From Blautia sp. OF03-15BH (lineage in GTDB: Bacteria; Bacillota; Clostridia; Lachnospirales; Lachnospiraceae): 48,255 bases of DNA. Positions 1 to 8,019 of this stretch are shown here, piece after piece; the stretch's first letter is position 1; the number at the start of each line of letters is the position of its first letter. The stretch is taken from assembly GCF_003463065.1 (NCBI RefSeq), contig NZ_QSCM01000020.1, positions 388-48,642 of the forward strand, read 5' to 3'. The notes below the pieces were generated by a model that was given only the letters and a program-made list of their open reading frames with translations, had not been told where the DNA came from and did no database searches. The position numbers and the translations under genes are program-made.

Positions 1-77
1 TTTTGAACTTTCAAGGATATGTCACTGTTCAGTTATCAAGGTTCTTGGTTTGTTGCTGTCTCAGCAGTAACTTCTAT
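1..77 (-). other. rRNA operon leader (upstream of 16S), partial
   Basis: Read on the minus strand this stretch follows a strong promoter and contains the motif CCTTGATAACTGAAC, similar to the leader and spacer sequences of Firmicute rRNA operons. The 16S gene itself would lie to the left of the window and is not seen. The assignment rests on promoter strength, the tandem promoters and the motif, so it is an inference. Confidence 0.5.
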
Positions 78-106
78 ACTATATCAGGTTTTGTTTCCTT
101 TGTCAA
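78..106 (-). promoter_or_regulatory. Sigma-A promoter, proximal of two tandem (rRNA-type)
   Basis: On the minus strand TTGACA (101-106), a 17-bp spacer and TATAGT (78-83) match the sigma-A consensus almost perfectly. It points leftwards out of the window and, with the second promoter at 195-223, forms the tandem arrangement typical of rRNA operons. Confidence 0.8.
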
Positions 107-194
107 CCACTTTTTTATCTTTTTTGAAGATTTAAAAGTTTGAATTGTTTGAATTGTTTGAGCAGTTCAATCAATTTCATCGGCGACATGTAGT

Positions 195-223
195 ATAATA
201 CACCAATGGAACGGGATTGTCAA
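195..223 (-). promoter_or_regulatory. Sigma-A promoter, distal of two tandem (rRNA-type)
   Basis: On the minus strand TTGACA (218-223), a 17-bp spacer and TATTAT (195-200). It lies about 117 bp upstream of the proximal promoter and faces the same way. Confidence 0.8.
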
Positions 224-280
224 CTACTTTTTTCAAGTTTTTCAAAAAATATGTTGATTTAATTTTTTTCAAAAAAACAC

Positions 281-309
281 TTGCCAATCATAACCTTCTG
301 TTATATAAT
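281..309 (+). promoter_or_regulatory. Promoter of the tRNA-Thr gene
   Basis: TTGCCA (281-286), a 17-bp spacer and a perfect TATAAT (304-309) on the plus strand. Transcription would start near 316, about 20 nt before the tRNA. It is divergent from the rRNA-type promoters. Confidence 0.8.
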
Positions 310-337
310 AAATGAGTCGATGCGAAAGCACTGACAG

Positions 338-410
<73 letters not shown>

Positions 411-412
411 TA

Positions 413-442
413 AAAAAAAGCCCGTATTTACGGGCTTTTTTT
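413..442 (+). terminator. Rho-independent terminator of tRNA-Thr
   Basis: AGCCCGTATTTACGGGCT hairpin preceded by A-run and followed by seven T, immediately after the tRNA. The A-run means it could also act on the minus strand for the hydrolase gene. Confidence 0.9.
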
Positions 443-533
443 GTGTTCTTTTTTAGAACATACACTATCCGACAAGGCGTCAATTATACGCTTTGATTAA
501 CATTTTCTTGGTCAATAAAATTCGAGTTGCCTG

Positions 534-1373
534 TCATAAAATATTTGAAAGAAATTCTTCTATCAAGCTATTGATCATCTCCGGTTTATCTGTATTAGAA
601 TTATGACCGGCTCCTTCAACCCACTTTAAAGGAATTTTCGTTTTTTGATGCCATGCTCTATTATACCTTATGCATGAACCGGCATGATCCTTTGTGCCAC
701 ATATCAACAGGGAAGGACATTTGATTTCATATGACAGATCCTTTTCCATTGCCTCTGCCAGAATACGAAATCCATGCCCGGCAATTTGTGCATAACGACG
801 CCGATCACCATCATAGACCAGCATCATTTCCCTCATCAGGCTTCTGCCATAACTGGAAGTTGCAACTCCCTCAGTTCCCGATTTTAAAAGCGACTTCCAT
901 GGATAATGTGCATATATTGGTTCCATTCTTTTCAGAAGCCAGATTTCCACTGCTGTCACATAGTTTCTCTGCAGCGGTGCTGAATCAATGGAAATAAAAC
1001 CTGCCAGCCGGCCGGGATACAATTGTGCATAAGCCTGTCCTACATATCCTCCCATTGATTGGCCGATTATAACCGGTTTTATGATTTCTTCTTTTTCAAG
1101 AATCTCATTCAGCCATTTTGCCTTATCAAACAGGTCAAAATCAAACCGAAACGGCCAGGAGGATGCATGAGCCGGTGCATCCCATACAATCATATTATAT
1201 TTTCCCTCGAAGTACTCAACCTGCTTATCAAACAATCTATGATCAGCAGTCAGCCCTGGTAGAAATATAAGCGTAATTGTATCTAAACTCAGAATACTTG
1301 ACCAATAGTGTATTGTTCCACAAGGAGTTTGATATGTACTTTCCTTCAACAGATCCACCTCCGCAATTTTCAT
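534..1373 (-). CDS. Alpha/beta hydrolase family protein
   Basis: A 279-residue single-domain alpha/beta hydrolase, predicted to be cytoplasmic with no signal peptide. The expected triad is visible: Ser106 in the nucleophile elbow GQSMGG, Asp229 in CGTKDH and His257 in GAGHN. The oxyanion region FLPGLTADHR lies near residue 38. Such proteins are esterases, lipases or C-C hydrolases; the substrate cannot be read from sequence. The start ATG at 1373 has only a weak upstream AGGAAA. The gene is alone between the tRNA-Thr terminator and the decayed insertion element. The palindrome over its likely promoter (1459-1487) suggests repression by a dimeric regulator. Confidence 0.85.
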   Translation of the reverse strand: MKIAEVDLLKESTYQTPCGTIHYWSSILSLDTITLIFLPGLTADHRLFDKQVEYFEGKYNMIVWDAPAHASSWPFRFDFDLFDKAKWLNEILEKEEIIKPVIIGQSMGGYVGQAYAQLYPGRLAGFISIDSAPLQRNYVTAVEIWLLKRMEPIYAHYPWKSLLKSGTEGVATSSYGRSLMREMMLVYDGDRRRYAQIAGHGFRILAEAMEKDLSYEIKCPSLLICGTKDHAGSCIRYNRAWHQKTKIPLKWVEGAGHNSNTDKPEMINSLIEEFLSNIL

Positions 1374-1458
1374 TTTTTCTGATTTCCTGTTTTCTCTTTA
1401 AAAAAAGCTCTGTGCTTTTCTGAACATACTATTTTGCCACTTTATGTTCACTTCCATT

Positions 1459-1487
1459 TATAATGGTAATACTTTTTTACCATTATA
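1459..1487 (-). promoter_or_regulatory. Palindromic operator overlapping the hydrolase promoter
   Basis: TATAATGGTAA and TTACCATTATA form a perfect 11-bp inverted repeat around 7 bp. On the minus strand the outer half contains TATAAT preceded by TTGA, a good -10 element, about 100 bp before the hydrolase start. Dimeric repressors of MarR, TetR or MerR type bind such sites. No regulator gene is adjacent, so the binding protein is unknown. Confidence 0.55.
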
Positions 1488-1552
1488 TCAATTCTATTTT
1501 ACTTTTTGTCTTGTATAATAAAACCAGAATATCATTAATGATTAACCCATGG

Positions 1553-1713
1553 TGACATGCTCCCACCACTTAAATCACTGATTTTGAAGTGGGGGCTTCT
1601 TGCTCAATGGCTCTACTGGGCCAAGTATCTACAAGCTATCCTCGCGTGCCCCGCGATTCTTTTGCCCGGACACGGGCATTTTTTTATCTTTCTATTGTCC
1701 GGATACGGACAAT
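1553..1713 (-). ncRNA. IS200/IS605 right-end element, probable omega-RNA scaffold remnant
   Basis: Directly after the tnpB stop codon on the minus strand come three hairpins: TTGTCCG/CGGACAA (1694-1713), TGCCCG/CGGGCA (about 1666-1681) and a long imperfect one, CCCCCACTT to AAGTGGTGGG, at 1560-1598. TnpB-associated elements have this arrangement, in which the 3' end of tnpB and the right end are transcribed as the guide (omega) RNA, and the terminal hairpin is bound by TnpA. Because tnpB is broken here the RNA is probably a relic, but its structure is well preserved. Confidence 0.55.
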
Positions 1714-1848
1714 TTATGCTGTCAACATCCTTCTCGCCTCTTCGCGGATGTTGATTGCTGCATTACGATCTCTGTCCATCTCATTTCCACACACACAGCG
1801 ATAGACTCCAATTGAGGAATTGTTGGTGTGTATGCATTGCTTACCACG
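1714..1848 (-). pseudogene. tnpB: TnpB C-terminal fragment (IS200/IS605 family)
   Basis: Reading the minus strand to the stop at 1714-1716 gives HTNNSSIGVYRCVCGNEMD followed by RDRNAAINIREEARRM. This is the last zinc-knuckle half (CxCG) and RuvC-III motif (DRDxNAAINI) of TnpB RNA-guided nucleases. The rest of the roughly 370-residue protein is missing: the frame meets a stop upstream, and the left end and tnpA are absent. It is therefore a decayed remnant lying between the hydrolase and the LCP gene. Confidence 0.75.
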
Positions 1849-1930
1849 GAAGAATTATTCCGGCTTGCTGTATCGTTAATTATCTTTAAAAGACGTAAAC
1901 GGATAATTAGTTTATGCTGATTTATACAAA

Positions 1931-1970
1931 GAAAAGGCACCCTTCACACAAGAAGGATGCCTTTTCTTCA
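1931..1970 (-). terminator. Terminator of the glgB-LCP operon
   Basis: On the minus strand AAAAGGCATCCTTCTTGTG and the complementary AAGGGTGCCTTTTCTTT form a hairpin with a T-rich tail 20 bp after the LCP stop codon. Confidence 0.8.
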
Positions 1971-1990
1971 TATATCAGTACACAGACTGT

Positions 1991-3067
1991 TTATTCGCCG
2001 GTACTGTAGTTTTCCGTGCTTGCAAGAGACGGATCATCATAACCGGTGGCGTTGATGATCTCCTGGCTTCGGGATACGACCATATCCGAAGGCTGATAAG
2101 CGGAATCACCAAAGAGATACTCATGCAGCTGGGTCACATTGCTTTCCAGAGTAACCGGAACCTCATTGTAATCACTCTGACTGGTACGGTGAGCAAACGG
2201 GAAGCCACAGGAATCACCAAGCTTATAATTCAGGATATTCAGACCAAGTTTGATCAGTTCTGTCTCGGAAAAGCTGGTGAGTACTTTCGGGAACATGGTA
2301 TGTGCAAGATCCATCAGATCACTGACGCCCATGGTTTTTACCTTATCCACGATCTTTCCGATCACTTCTCTCTGTCTCTCAGTTCTCTTGAAGTCATTTC
2401 CGGATGTGTAACGGATACGGGTATAAGAAACTGCCTGTACGCCATTCATCAGATACGTACCTGCTCCCGGAAGGTCTTCATAGGTTTTTCCGGTAACCTG
2501 AGAGGTCTCTACACAATAGCCATTCACATAACCCGCTTCTTCTTCATCTACTGTGATCTCCAGGCCTCCGATCGCATCGATCAGATTTACCAGTGCATTG
2601 AAATCTACAGAAACAAATTCTTTGATATCCAGGTCCAGATTTGTATTCAGCATACTTACCGCCCACTCAGGACCGCCGTTGGCATACGCCGCATTGGCTT
2701 TCCGGTACATATTACCGCCGATATTGAGATAAGTATCTCGGTAAACAGATACCATTTTGATCTCTTTTGTGTCATTGTTGATGCTGGCAATGATGATGGT
2801 ATCGCTGTTTGCCTGTTCCAGGTTGCCTTCGCGGGAATCCAGGCCAAAAAGTGCAATGTTGGTATAACCTTTTAATTTTTTATTCTCTTTTACCTGCTGG
2901 TTAATCTCAAGCTTGTCGCTTTCCAGTTCCCGGTAATTCATCTCTCCTACCGTATCGCTGAATTTCTGGTACACCCAGAAGGCTCCGCCTGCTGCTACAA
3001 GGAGCAGGATCAATACGATCAGCAGGATCACCTTCAACACGGTATGCTTTTTCTTTTGTTTTCTCAT
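1991..3067 (-). CDS. LytR-CpsA-Psr (LCP) family glycopolymer transferase
   Basis: A 358-residue type II membrane protein. A basic N-terminus (RKQKKKH) and one membrane segment (about 10-32) are followed by an extracellular LCP domain (about 65-250). Typical motifs are IALFGLDSREG, SDTIIIASIN and VSVYRDT, and later DFNALVNLIDAIGG and YTRIRY with FKRTERQREV. LCP enzymes transfer undecaprenyl-linked glycopolymers such as teichoic acids or capsule to peptidoglycan at the outer face of the membrane. Its ATG overlaps the glgB stop by 4 bp (ATGA), so the two are translationally coupled. The partner polymer is not identifiable from the window. Confidence 0.9.
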   Translation of the reverse strand: MRKQKKKHTVLKVILLIVLILLLVAAGGAFWVYQKFSDTVGEMNYRELESDKLEINQQVKENKKLKGYTNIALFGLDSREGNLEQANSDTIIIASINNDTKEIKMVSVYRDTYLNIGGNMYRKANAAYANGGPEWAVSMLNTNLDLDIKEFVSVDFNALVNLIDAIGGLEITVDEEEAGYVNGYCVETSQVTGKTYEDLPGAGTYLMNGVQAVSYTRIRYTSGNDFKRTERQREVIGKIVDKVKTMGVSDLMDLAHTMFPKVLTSFSETELIKLGLNILNYKLGDSCGFPFAHRTSQSDYNEVPVTLESNVTQLHEYLFGDSAYQPSDMVVSRSQEIINATGYDDPSLASTENYSTGE

Positions 3068-5325
3068 AATTCCTCCTGTTTCTTCTTATTATAATTCGCT
3101 TTTGCCTCGCGATTGGTAGCTGCCCTCGGGGCAGTTCCGGCAAAAGCAAAGAAAAGAACACTCATGGGTGGGACAGTAATCGTAATGGAGTGTTCTCTGC
3201 CGTCACACTCTTCTTTCCTGGATTGTTTCACTCTTGGATTTCCGGCTCCGCTTCCACCATATTCTTCCCGGTCGCTGTTAAAGATCTCCTTATATTTTCC
3301 GGGCCAGGGAACACCAATCTTTCGTTTTTCATAAGTCACCGGCGAGAAGTTCACCACCGCCAGAATGGTATCTTCCTTTTTCTCTGTGTTCCTTGCGAAA
3401 ACAAGCATATTTTCGTTAGCCGAAATGCTGTTGATCCATTCAAAACCGTCCGGATCATAATCCAGTCGGTAAAGGGCCGGGTGTGTCTGATAAAAATGGT
3501 TGAGATCACTGACAAAATGCTGCATTTTCTGATGCTCTTCCTCTTCTAAAAGCCCCCAGTCCAGTTCATTTTCCGCATCCCAGTCTTTTTCCTGCGCAAA
3601 CTCCTGCCCCATGAAAAGGAGCTTCTTTCCGGGATGCGCCGCCATATACGCATAAGCCGCCCGTAAGTTTGCTTCCTGCTGAGCCGCTCTGCCCGGCATT
3701 TTCCGGATCATGGATTCCTTTCCGTTCACCACATCGTCATGAGAAAACGTCAGCATATAATCTTCGCTGTACGCATAGATCATGCTAAAGGTCAGATCTC
3801 CGTGATGATAGCCCCGGAAGATCGGATCCAGACTCAGATATTCCAGAAGATCTTCTGTCCAGCCTGTATTCCATTTGAGATCAAAACCAAGCCCTTCTTC
3901 TTCCACCGGTGCGGTCACTCTTGGCCAGGCCGCTGATTCCTCTGCAATAAGAACGACACCGGGCTGCTTTTTCTTAAAGATGGAATTCAGATGTTTAAAA
4001 AACTCCACTGCTTCCAGGTTTTCATTTCCGCCATACATATTGGCAGCCCATTCACCGCCCTGACGGCCGTAGTCCAGATAAAGCATGGATGCCACCGCAT
4101 TCATGCGAAGCCCATCTGCATGATACTTTTCTGCCCAGAAAAGTGCATTTGCGATCAGGAAATCAGAAACCTCCGGCTTTCCATAATCAAACACATACGT
4201 CCCCCACTCCGGATGGATCCCGCGACGCGGATCCGGATGCTCATAAAGACAAGTACCGTCAAAACCGCCCAGTCCAAAATCGTATTTCGGAAAATGAGCC
4301 GGAACCCAGTCCAGGATCACACCGATCCCTTCTCTGTGAAGATAATCCATGAAATACATGAAGTCCTCTGGAGTGCCGTATTTTCTGGCAGGTGCATAAT
4401 ATCCGGTCACCTGATACCCCCAGGAGTCTTCTGCATAATGTTCCATCACCGGCATAAGCTCCACATGCGTGTAATTCATCTTCTTTACATAAGCAGCCAC
4501 CAAAGGAGCTAATTCCCGAAAATTATAAAGCTCTCCGTTTTCTTTTCGTTTCCAGGAGCCCAGGTGCATCTCATAGACAGCCATTGCCTCTTTTTTGACA
4601 TCGCATTTTTTCCTTCTGGCCATCCAGTCCTGATCCTTCCATTCAAAGCCGGAAAGGTCTGTCACCACGGATGCAGTCCCGGGAGATTCTTCGGTTTCAT
4701 TGGCATAGGGATCCGCCTTCAGAAAGACAAGCCCGTTTTTCGCCTTGATCTCATATTTATAAAGCGTCCCAGCCGAAAGTCCAGGAACAAACAATTCAAA
4801 AATACCGGAATCTGGAAGTCTTCTCATCGGAAGTCTCCGTCCATCCCAGAGGTTAAAATCACCTACCAGGCTGACACGCATGGCATTCGGTGCCCATACG
4901 GCAAAATAAACACCGGGAATTCCTTTGACTGTCATCGGATGGGCTCCCAGTTTTTCATAAATATCGTAACAGATCCCAGCCTTGAAACGCTTTTGCTCTT
5001 TTTCTGTGATCTGTGGTTCAAACGCATAGGGATCCTGCCAGCAGACGGTATCTCCACTGTCAAAGGTTACCTGCAAAGTATACGATGGAATCCTCTTTCC
5101 CGGAATGAGTGCTGCAAAAAATCCTGCCTCGTCTTCCAGTTCCATGGGATATGATTTTTTTCCACATACAACGCTAACGGATGCTGCTGTGGGAATAAAT
5201 GTCTGGATCAGTATTCCATCATCCGTAACCTGTGCTCCCAAAAGACTGTGCGGGTCATCGGTCTCTGCATAGGTAACTGCCTCGATCTCAGCCCAGTCCA
5301 TCAGGTTATACAGTCTTTCGTTCAT
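3064..5325 (-). CDS. glgB: GlgB-type 1,4-alpha-glucan branching enzyme (catalytic Asp replaced by Asn)
   Basis: 753 residues, about family length, with N-terminal CBM48-like modules (to about 220), a GH13 barrel (about 230-600) and a C-terminal beta domain. Most GH13_9 signatures are present: ILDWVPAHFP, FDGTCLYEH, the acid/base Glu in IAEESAAW and the stabilising Asp in TFSHDDVV. The nucleophile motif, normally LRVDAVASM, reads LRMNAVASM: Asn409 (codon AAT, 4099-4101) occupies the position of the catalytic Asp. Classical branching activity would then be lost or very low, unless deamidation or an altered mechanism applies. The start has a GGGAGG site 9 nt upstream. The gene is coupled to the LCP gene and is driven by the promoter at 5470-5497. 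Confidence 0.88.
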   Translation of the reverse strand: MNERLYNLMDWAEIEAVTYAETDDPHSLLGAQVTDDGILIQTFIPTAASVSVVCGKKSYPMELEDEAGFFAALIPGKRIPSYTLQVTFDSGDTVCWQDPYAFEPQITEKEQKRFKAGICYDIYEKLGAHPMTVKGIPGVYFAVWAPNAMRVSLVGDFNLWDGRRLPMRRLPDSGIFELFVPGLSAGTLYKYEIKAKNGLVFLKADPYANETEESPGTASVVTDLSGFEWKDQDWMARRKKCDVKKEAMAVYEMHLGSWKRKENGELYNFRELAPLVAAYVKKMNYTHVELMPVMEHYAEDSWGYQVTGYYAPARKYGTPEDFMYFMDYLHREGIGVILDWVPAHFPKYDFGLGGFDGTCLYEHPDPRRGIHPEWGTYVFDYGKPEVSDFLIANALFWAEKYHADGLRMNAVASMLYLDYGRQGGEWAANMYGGNENLEAVEFFKHLNSIFKKKQPGVVLIAEESAAWPRVTAPVEEEGLGFDLKWNTGWTEDLLEYLSLDPIFRGYHHGDLTFSMIYAYSEDYMLTFSHDDVVNGKESMIRKMPGRAAQQEANLRAAYAYMAAHPGKKLLFMGQEFAQEKDWDAENELDWGLLEEEEHQKMQHFVSDLNHFYQTHPALYRLDYDPDGFEWINSISANENMLVFARNTEKKEDTILAVVNFSPVTYEKRKIGVPWPGKYKEIFNSDREEYGGSGAGNPRVKQSRKEECDGREHSITITVPPMSVLFFAFAGTAPRAATNREAKANYNKKKQEEL

Positions 5326-5469
5326 CCCAACACACCTCCCCTGTATCCATATCTTCTCTTATTTATTCTGCTTTGAAGTTTCTGCTTCACCGCTGTCATC
5401 ATGTAACGCGGACATTCGCAATCCATTTTCGCTGCCTGCCCATGAACGCAGTCGGTTCTGAATAGTTAC

Positions 5470-5497
5470 ATTTTATCATATCTGCTTTCACTTTCAA
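5470..5497 (-). promoter_or_regulatory. Promoter of glgB-LCP
   Basis: Minus strand TTGAAA (5492-5497), a 16-bp spacer and TAAAAT (5470-5475). It leaves an untranslated leader of about 135 nt before glgB; no known riboswitch was recognised in that leader. Confidence 0.6.
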
Positions 5498-5526
5498 GCC
5501 TTTTTCACAGTTTTCCTCTTTACTGC

Positions 5527-5570
5527 CTTAAAAATAAGAAAAGACTGCAAGCTGCAGCCTTTTTCTTATT
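5527..5570 (-). terminator. Terminator of serC-serA
   Basis: On the minus strand AATAAGAAAAAGGCTGCAG pairs with CTGCAGTCTTTTCTTATT around the TTG centre, within a few bases of the serA stop codon. The hairpin is nearly symmetric and could work in both directions. Confidence 0.8.
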
Positions 5571-5571
5571 T

Positions 5572-6735
5572 TCATTTCAAAATGCGTACCTTCAGAACAC
5601 CATTGATCTTTTTTAATCCTTCCAGAACCGCTTCCGACGGATGACTCTCAAGATCAAAAAGAGAATAGGCATAGTTTCCTTTGCTCTTGTTCAGCATTTT
5701 GGCGATGTTGATATCCGCTTCTCCGAAAAGAGTGGTAAACTGACCGATCATATTCTTGATATTCCGGTGATTGATGGCAATGCGACACTTCTCCTGGCAG
5801 ACACCCATCTCACAGTCCGGATAATTGACCGAATGACGGATGTTTCCGTTTTCCATGTAATCAATGAGTTCTTCTGCCGCCATTCTCGCACAGTTGTCTT
5901 CTGACTCCTGTGTGGATGCACCCAGATGCGGGATCACAATGGCTCCCGGTGTTTTTGCGATCGCAGGTGTGGGGAAGTCCACTACATAACGTTTTACTTT
6001 TCCCTGCTCCAGCGCAGCGACCATCGCTTTTTCATCTACGAGAAGATCTCTTGCAAAATTCAGGATCACAACACCGTCTTTCATCTGGCTTAAAGCAGCC
6101 TCATTGATCATCTCTTTCGTGCTGTCCAGAAGAGGAACATGAATGGTAATGTAATCACATTCCCGGTAAATATCATTTACATCCTGGATATGATGAATGT
6201 CTCTGGAAAGCTTCCAGGCTCCGTCCACGGAAATGTAGGGATCATAGCCATAAACCTCCATATCCAGATTCACTGCCGCATTGGCCACCAGAACGCCGAT
6301 TGCGCCAAGACCAATGATACCGAGCTTCTTTCCTTTCAGCTCACAGCCTGCAAAATGTTTTTTCTCCTTCTCCGCCTTTTTTCCGAGGTCCTCGCTGTCT
6401 TTTTCACTTTGTACCCAGCTGACACCACCAATGATATCTCTGGAAGCCAGAAGAAGACCTGCCAGAACCAGTTCTTTTACACCATTGGCATTGGCTCCCG
6501 GTGTGTTGAAAACCACGATGCCCTGTTCTGCACATTTTTCCAGCGGAATGTTATTGACACCGGCACCGGCCCTTGCAACAGCTTCCAGGCAGGCCGGAAG
6601 TACCATCTCATGCATGGAAGCGCTTCGTACCATCACCGCATCCGCTTCGTTGAAATCTTCTGTTTTTTCAAAATCTTCTCCGAAAAGAGCTGTTCCTTTC
6701 TCAGAAATCGCATTCAGACAGGTATATTTAAACAT
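5572..6735 (-). CDS. serA: D-3-phosphoglycerate dehydrogenase (SerA), short form
   Basis: 387 residues. It catalyses the NAD-dependent oxidation of 3-phosphoglycerate to 3-phosphohydroxypyruvate, the first step of serine synthesis. The D-isomer dehydrogenase fold is seen with the nucleotide-binding loop GIIGLGAIG (about 138-146), the catalytic Arg in LNFARD, and the His in VIPHLGAST. A short ACT domain (about 315-387) ends the protein, which suggests serine feedback. The start codon overlaps the serC stop by one base (TAATG), giving a tight serC-serA operon. Confidence 0.93.
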   Translation of the reverse strand: MFKYTCLNAISEKGTALFGEDFEKTEDFNEADAVMVRSASMHEMVLPACLEAVARAGAGVNNIPLEKCAEQGIVVFNTPGANANGVKELVLAGLLLASRDIIGGVSWVQSEKDSEDLGKKAEKEKKHFAGCELKGKKLGIIGLGAIGVLVANAAVNLDMEVYGYDPYISVDGAWKLSRDIHHIQDVNDIYRECDYITIHVPLLDSTKEMINEAALSQMKDGVVILNFARDLLVDEKAMVAALEQGKVKRYVVDFPTPAIAKTPGAIVIPHLGASTQESEDNCARMAAEELIDYMENGNIRHSVNYPDCEMGVCQEKCRIAINHRNIKNMIGQFTTLFGEADINIAKMLNKSKGNYAYSLFDLESHPSEAVLEGLKKINGVLKVRILK

Positions 6736-7817
6736 TACAGATTCTCCTCCTCAAACTTCTTCATAAATGCCACCAGAGCTTCCACTCCTTCCAGCGGCAT
6801 GGCATTGTAAATGCTGGCCCGCATACCGCCTACCGTTCTGTGGCCTTTCAGGTTTACAAAGCCTGCTGCCTCTGCTTCTTTGACAAATCTGGCATCCAGC
6901 TCTTTATCCCCTGTCACAAAAGGAACATTCATAAGAGAACGGTCTTTCTTTTCCACCGTACCATGGAAAAGACGGCTCTGATCCAGATAATCATAAAGAA
7001 TCGCTGCTTTTTTCTCATTCTTTTCTTTCATGGCAGCAAGACCACCGTTCTTTTTCAGCCATTTGAAAACCTTGCCGCACATATAAATGCAGTAACAGTT
7101 CGGTGTATTGTAAAGGGAATCCGCATCCGCATGCGTCTTATAAGTCAGCATGGTCGGAGTTCCCGGAAGAACGTCCTCCGTGATCAGATCTTCTCTTATG
7201 ATCGTAATGACCATACCTGCCGGTCCGATATTCTTCTGGACACCGCCGTAGATGATCCCGTATTTTGTCACATCCACCGGTTCAGAAAGGAAACAGGAGG
7301 ACACATCTGCAACCAGTGTCTTTCCTTTCGTATTCGGAAGTTCTTTAAATTTCGTTCCGTAAATCGTATTGTTCTCACAGATATAAACATAATCTGCATC
7401 CGGGCTGATGGGAAGATCGCTGCAATCCGGAATATAAGAAAACGTCTTATCCTCTGAAGAGGCGATCTTATTTGCTTTTCCGTATTTCTGTGCTTCCTGC
7501 CATGCCTTCTTTGCCCACTGGCCGGTAACGATATAATCAGCCACCTTATTTTTCATCAGGTTCATCGGGATCATGGCAAACTGCTGGGAAGCACCTCCCT
7601 GCAGAAAAAGCACCTTGTAATTATCAGGGATCTGCATCAGATCTCTTAAATCCTGTTCCGCCGTCTTTATGATCTGGTCGAAAGTCGAAGATCGATGACT
7701 CATTTCCATCACGGACATTCCTGAACCACAGTAATCCAGCATTTCCTCCGCAGCTTCTTTTAATACTTCTTCCGGCAGACAAGCCGGACCCGCTGAAAAA
7801 TTGTACACTCTCTTCAC
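6735..7817 (-). CDS. serC: Phosphoserine aminotransferase
   Basis: 360 residues, a class V aminotransferase that converts 3-phosphohydroxypyruvate and glutamate to phosphoserine and 2-oxoglutarate with PLP. The N-terminus YNFSAGPACLP, the loop LQGGASQQF and the PLP lysine Lys195 in YGGVQKNIGPAG are diagnostic. Translation probably starts at GTG (7815-7817), which has GGAGG nine bases upstream. It is the first gene of serC-serA and has a consensus promoter 85 bp upstream. Confidence 0.95.
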   Translation of the reverse strand: MKRVYNFSAGPACLPEEVLKEAAEEMLDYCGSGMSVMEMSHRSSTFDQIIKTAEQDLRDLMQIPDNYKVLFLQGGASQQFAMIPMNLMKNKVADYIVTGQWAKKAWQEAQKYGKANKIASSEDKTFSYIPDCSDLPISPDADYVYICENNTIYGTKFKELPNTKGKTLVADVSSCFLSEPVDVTKYGIIYGGVQKNIGPAGMVITIIREDLITEDVLPGTPTMLTYKTHADADSLYNTPNCYCIYMCGKVFKWLKKNGGLAAMKEKNEKKAAILYDYLDQSRLFHGTVEKKDRSLMNVPFVTGDKELDARFVKEAEAAGFVNLKGHRTVGGMRASIYNAMPLEGVEALVAFMKKFEEENL

Positions 7818-7901
7818 TACTTGCTTCCTCCTCTTAATCCTGTCATCTGTTATTAAAGATACTGACCTTTGATTTTGTCATCTATCTCTTTAATTCATTA
7901 A

Positions 7902-7930
7902 AGTGTATCGCATTGTGAAAGAATTGTCAA
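7902..7930 (-). promoter_or_regulatory. Promoter of serC-serA
   Basis: Minus strand TTGACA (7925-7930), a 17-bp spacer and TACACT (7902-7907). It lies about 85 bp upstream of the serC GTG. Confidence 0.75.
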
Positions 7931-7974
7931 CATTTATTTTCCCAGCAGTTACATTTGTCTTTAGTCTGCGTACA

Positions 7975-8012
7975 AAAAAAGAAAGTCTGTTTTCTTTTAC
8001 AGACTTTCTCTC
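7975..8012 (-). terminator. Terminator of leuB-ilvD-ilvB
   Basis: On the minus strand AGAAAGTCTGT and ACAGACTTTCT form a perfect 11-bp stem around 8 nt, followed by a run of T, just after the ilvB stop. Confidence 0.9.
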
Positions 8013-8019
8013 TGGTTTC

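Noticed and set aside
1722..1940. 72-codon minus-strand frame in the TnpB remnant
   Set aside because: It is in a different frame from the conserved TnpB residues; the true fragment ends at 1714.
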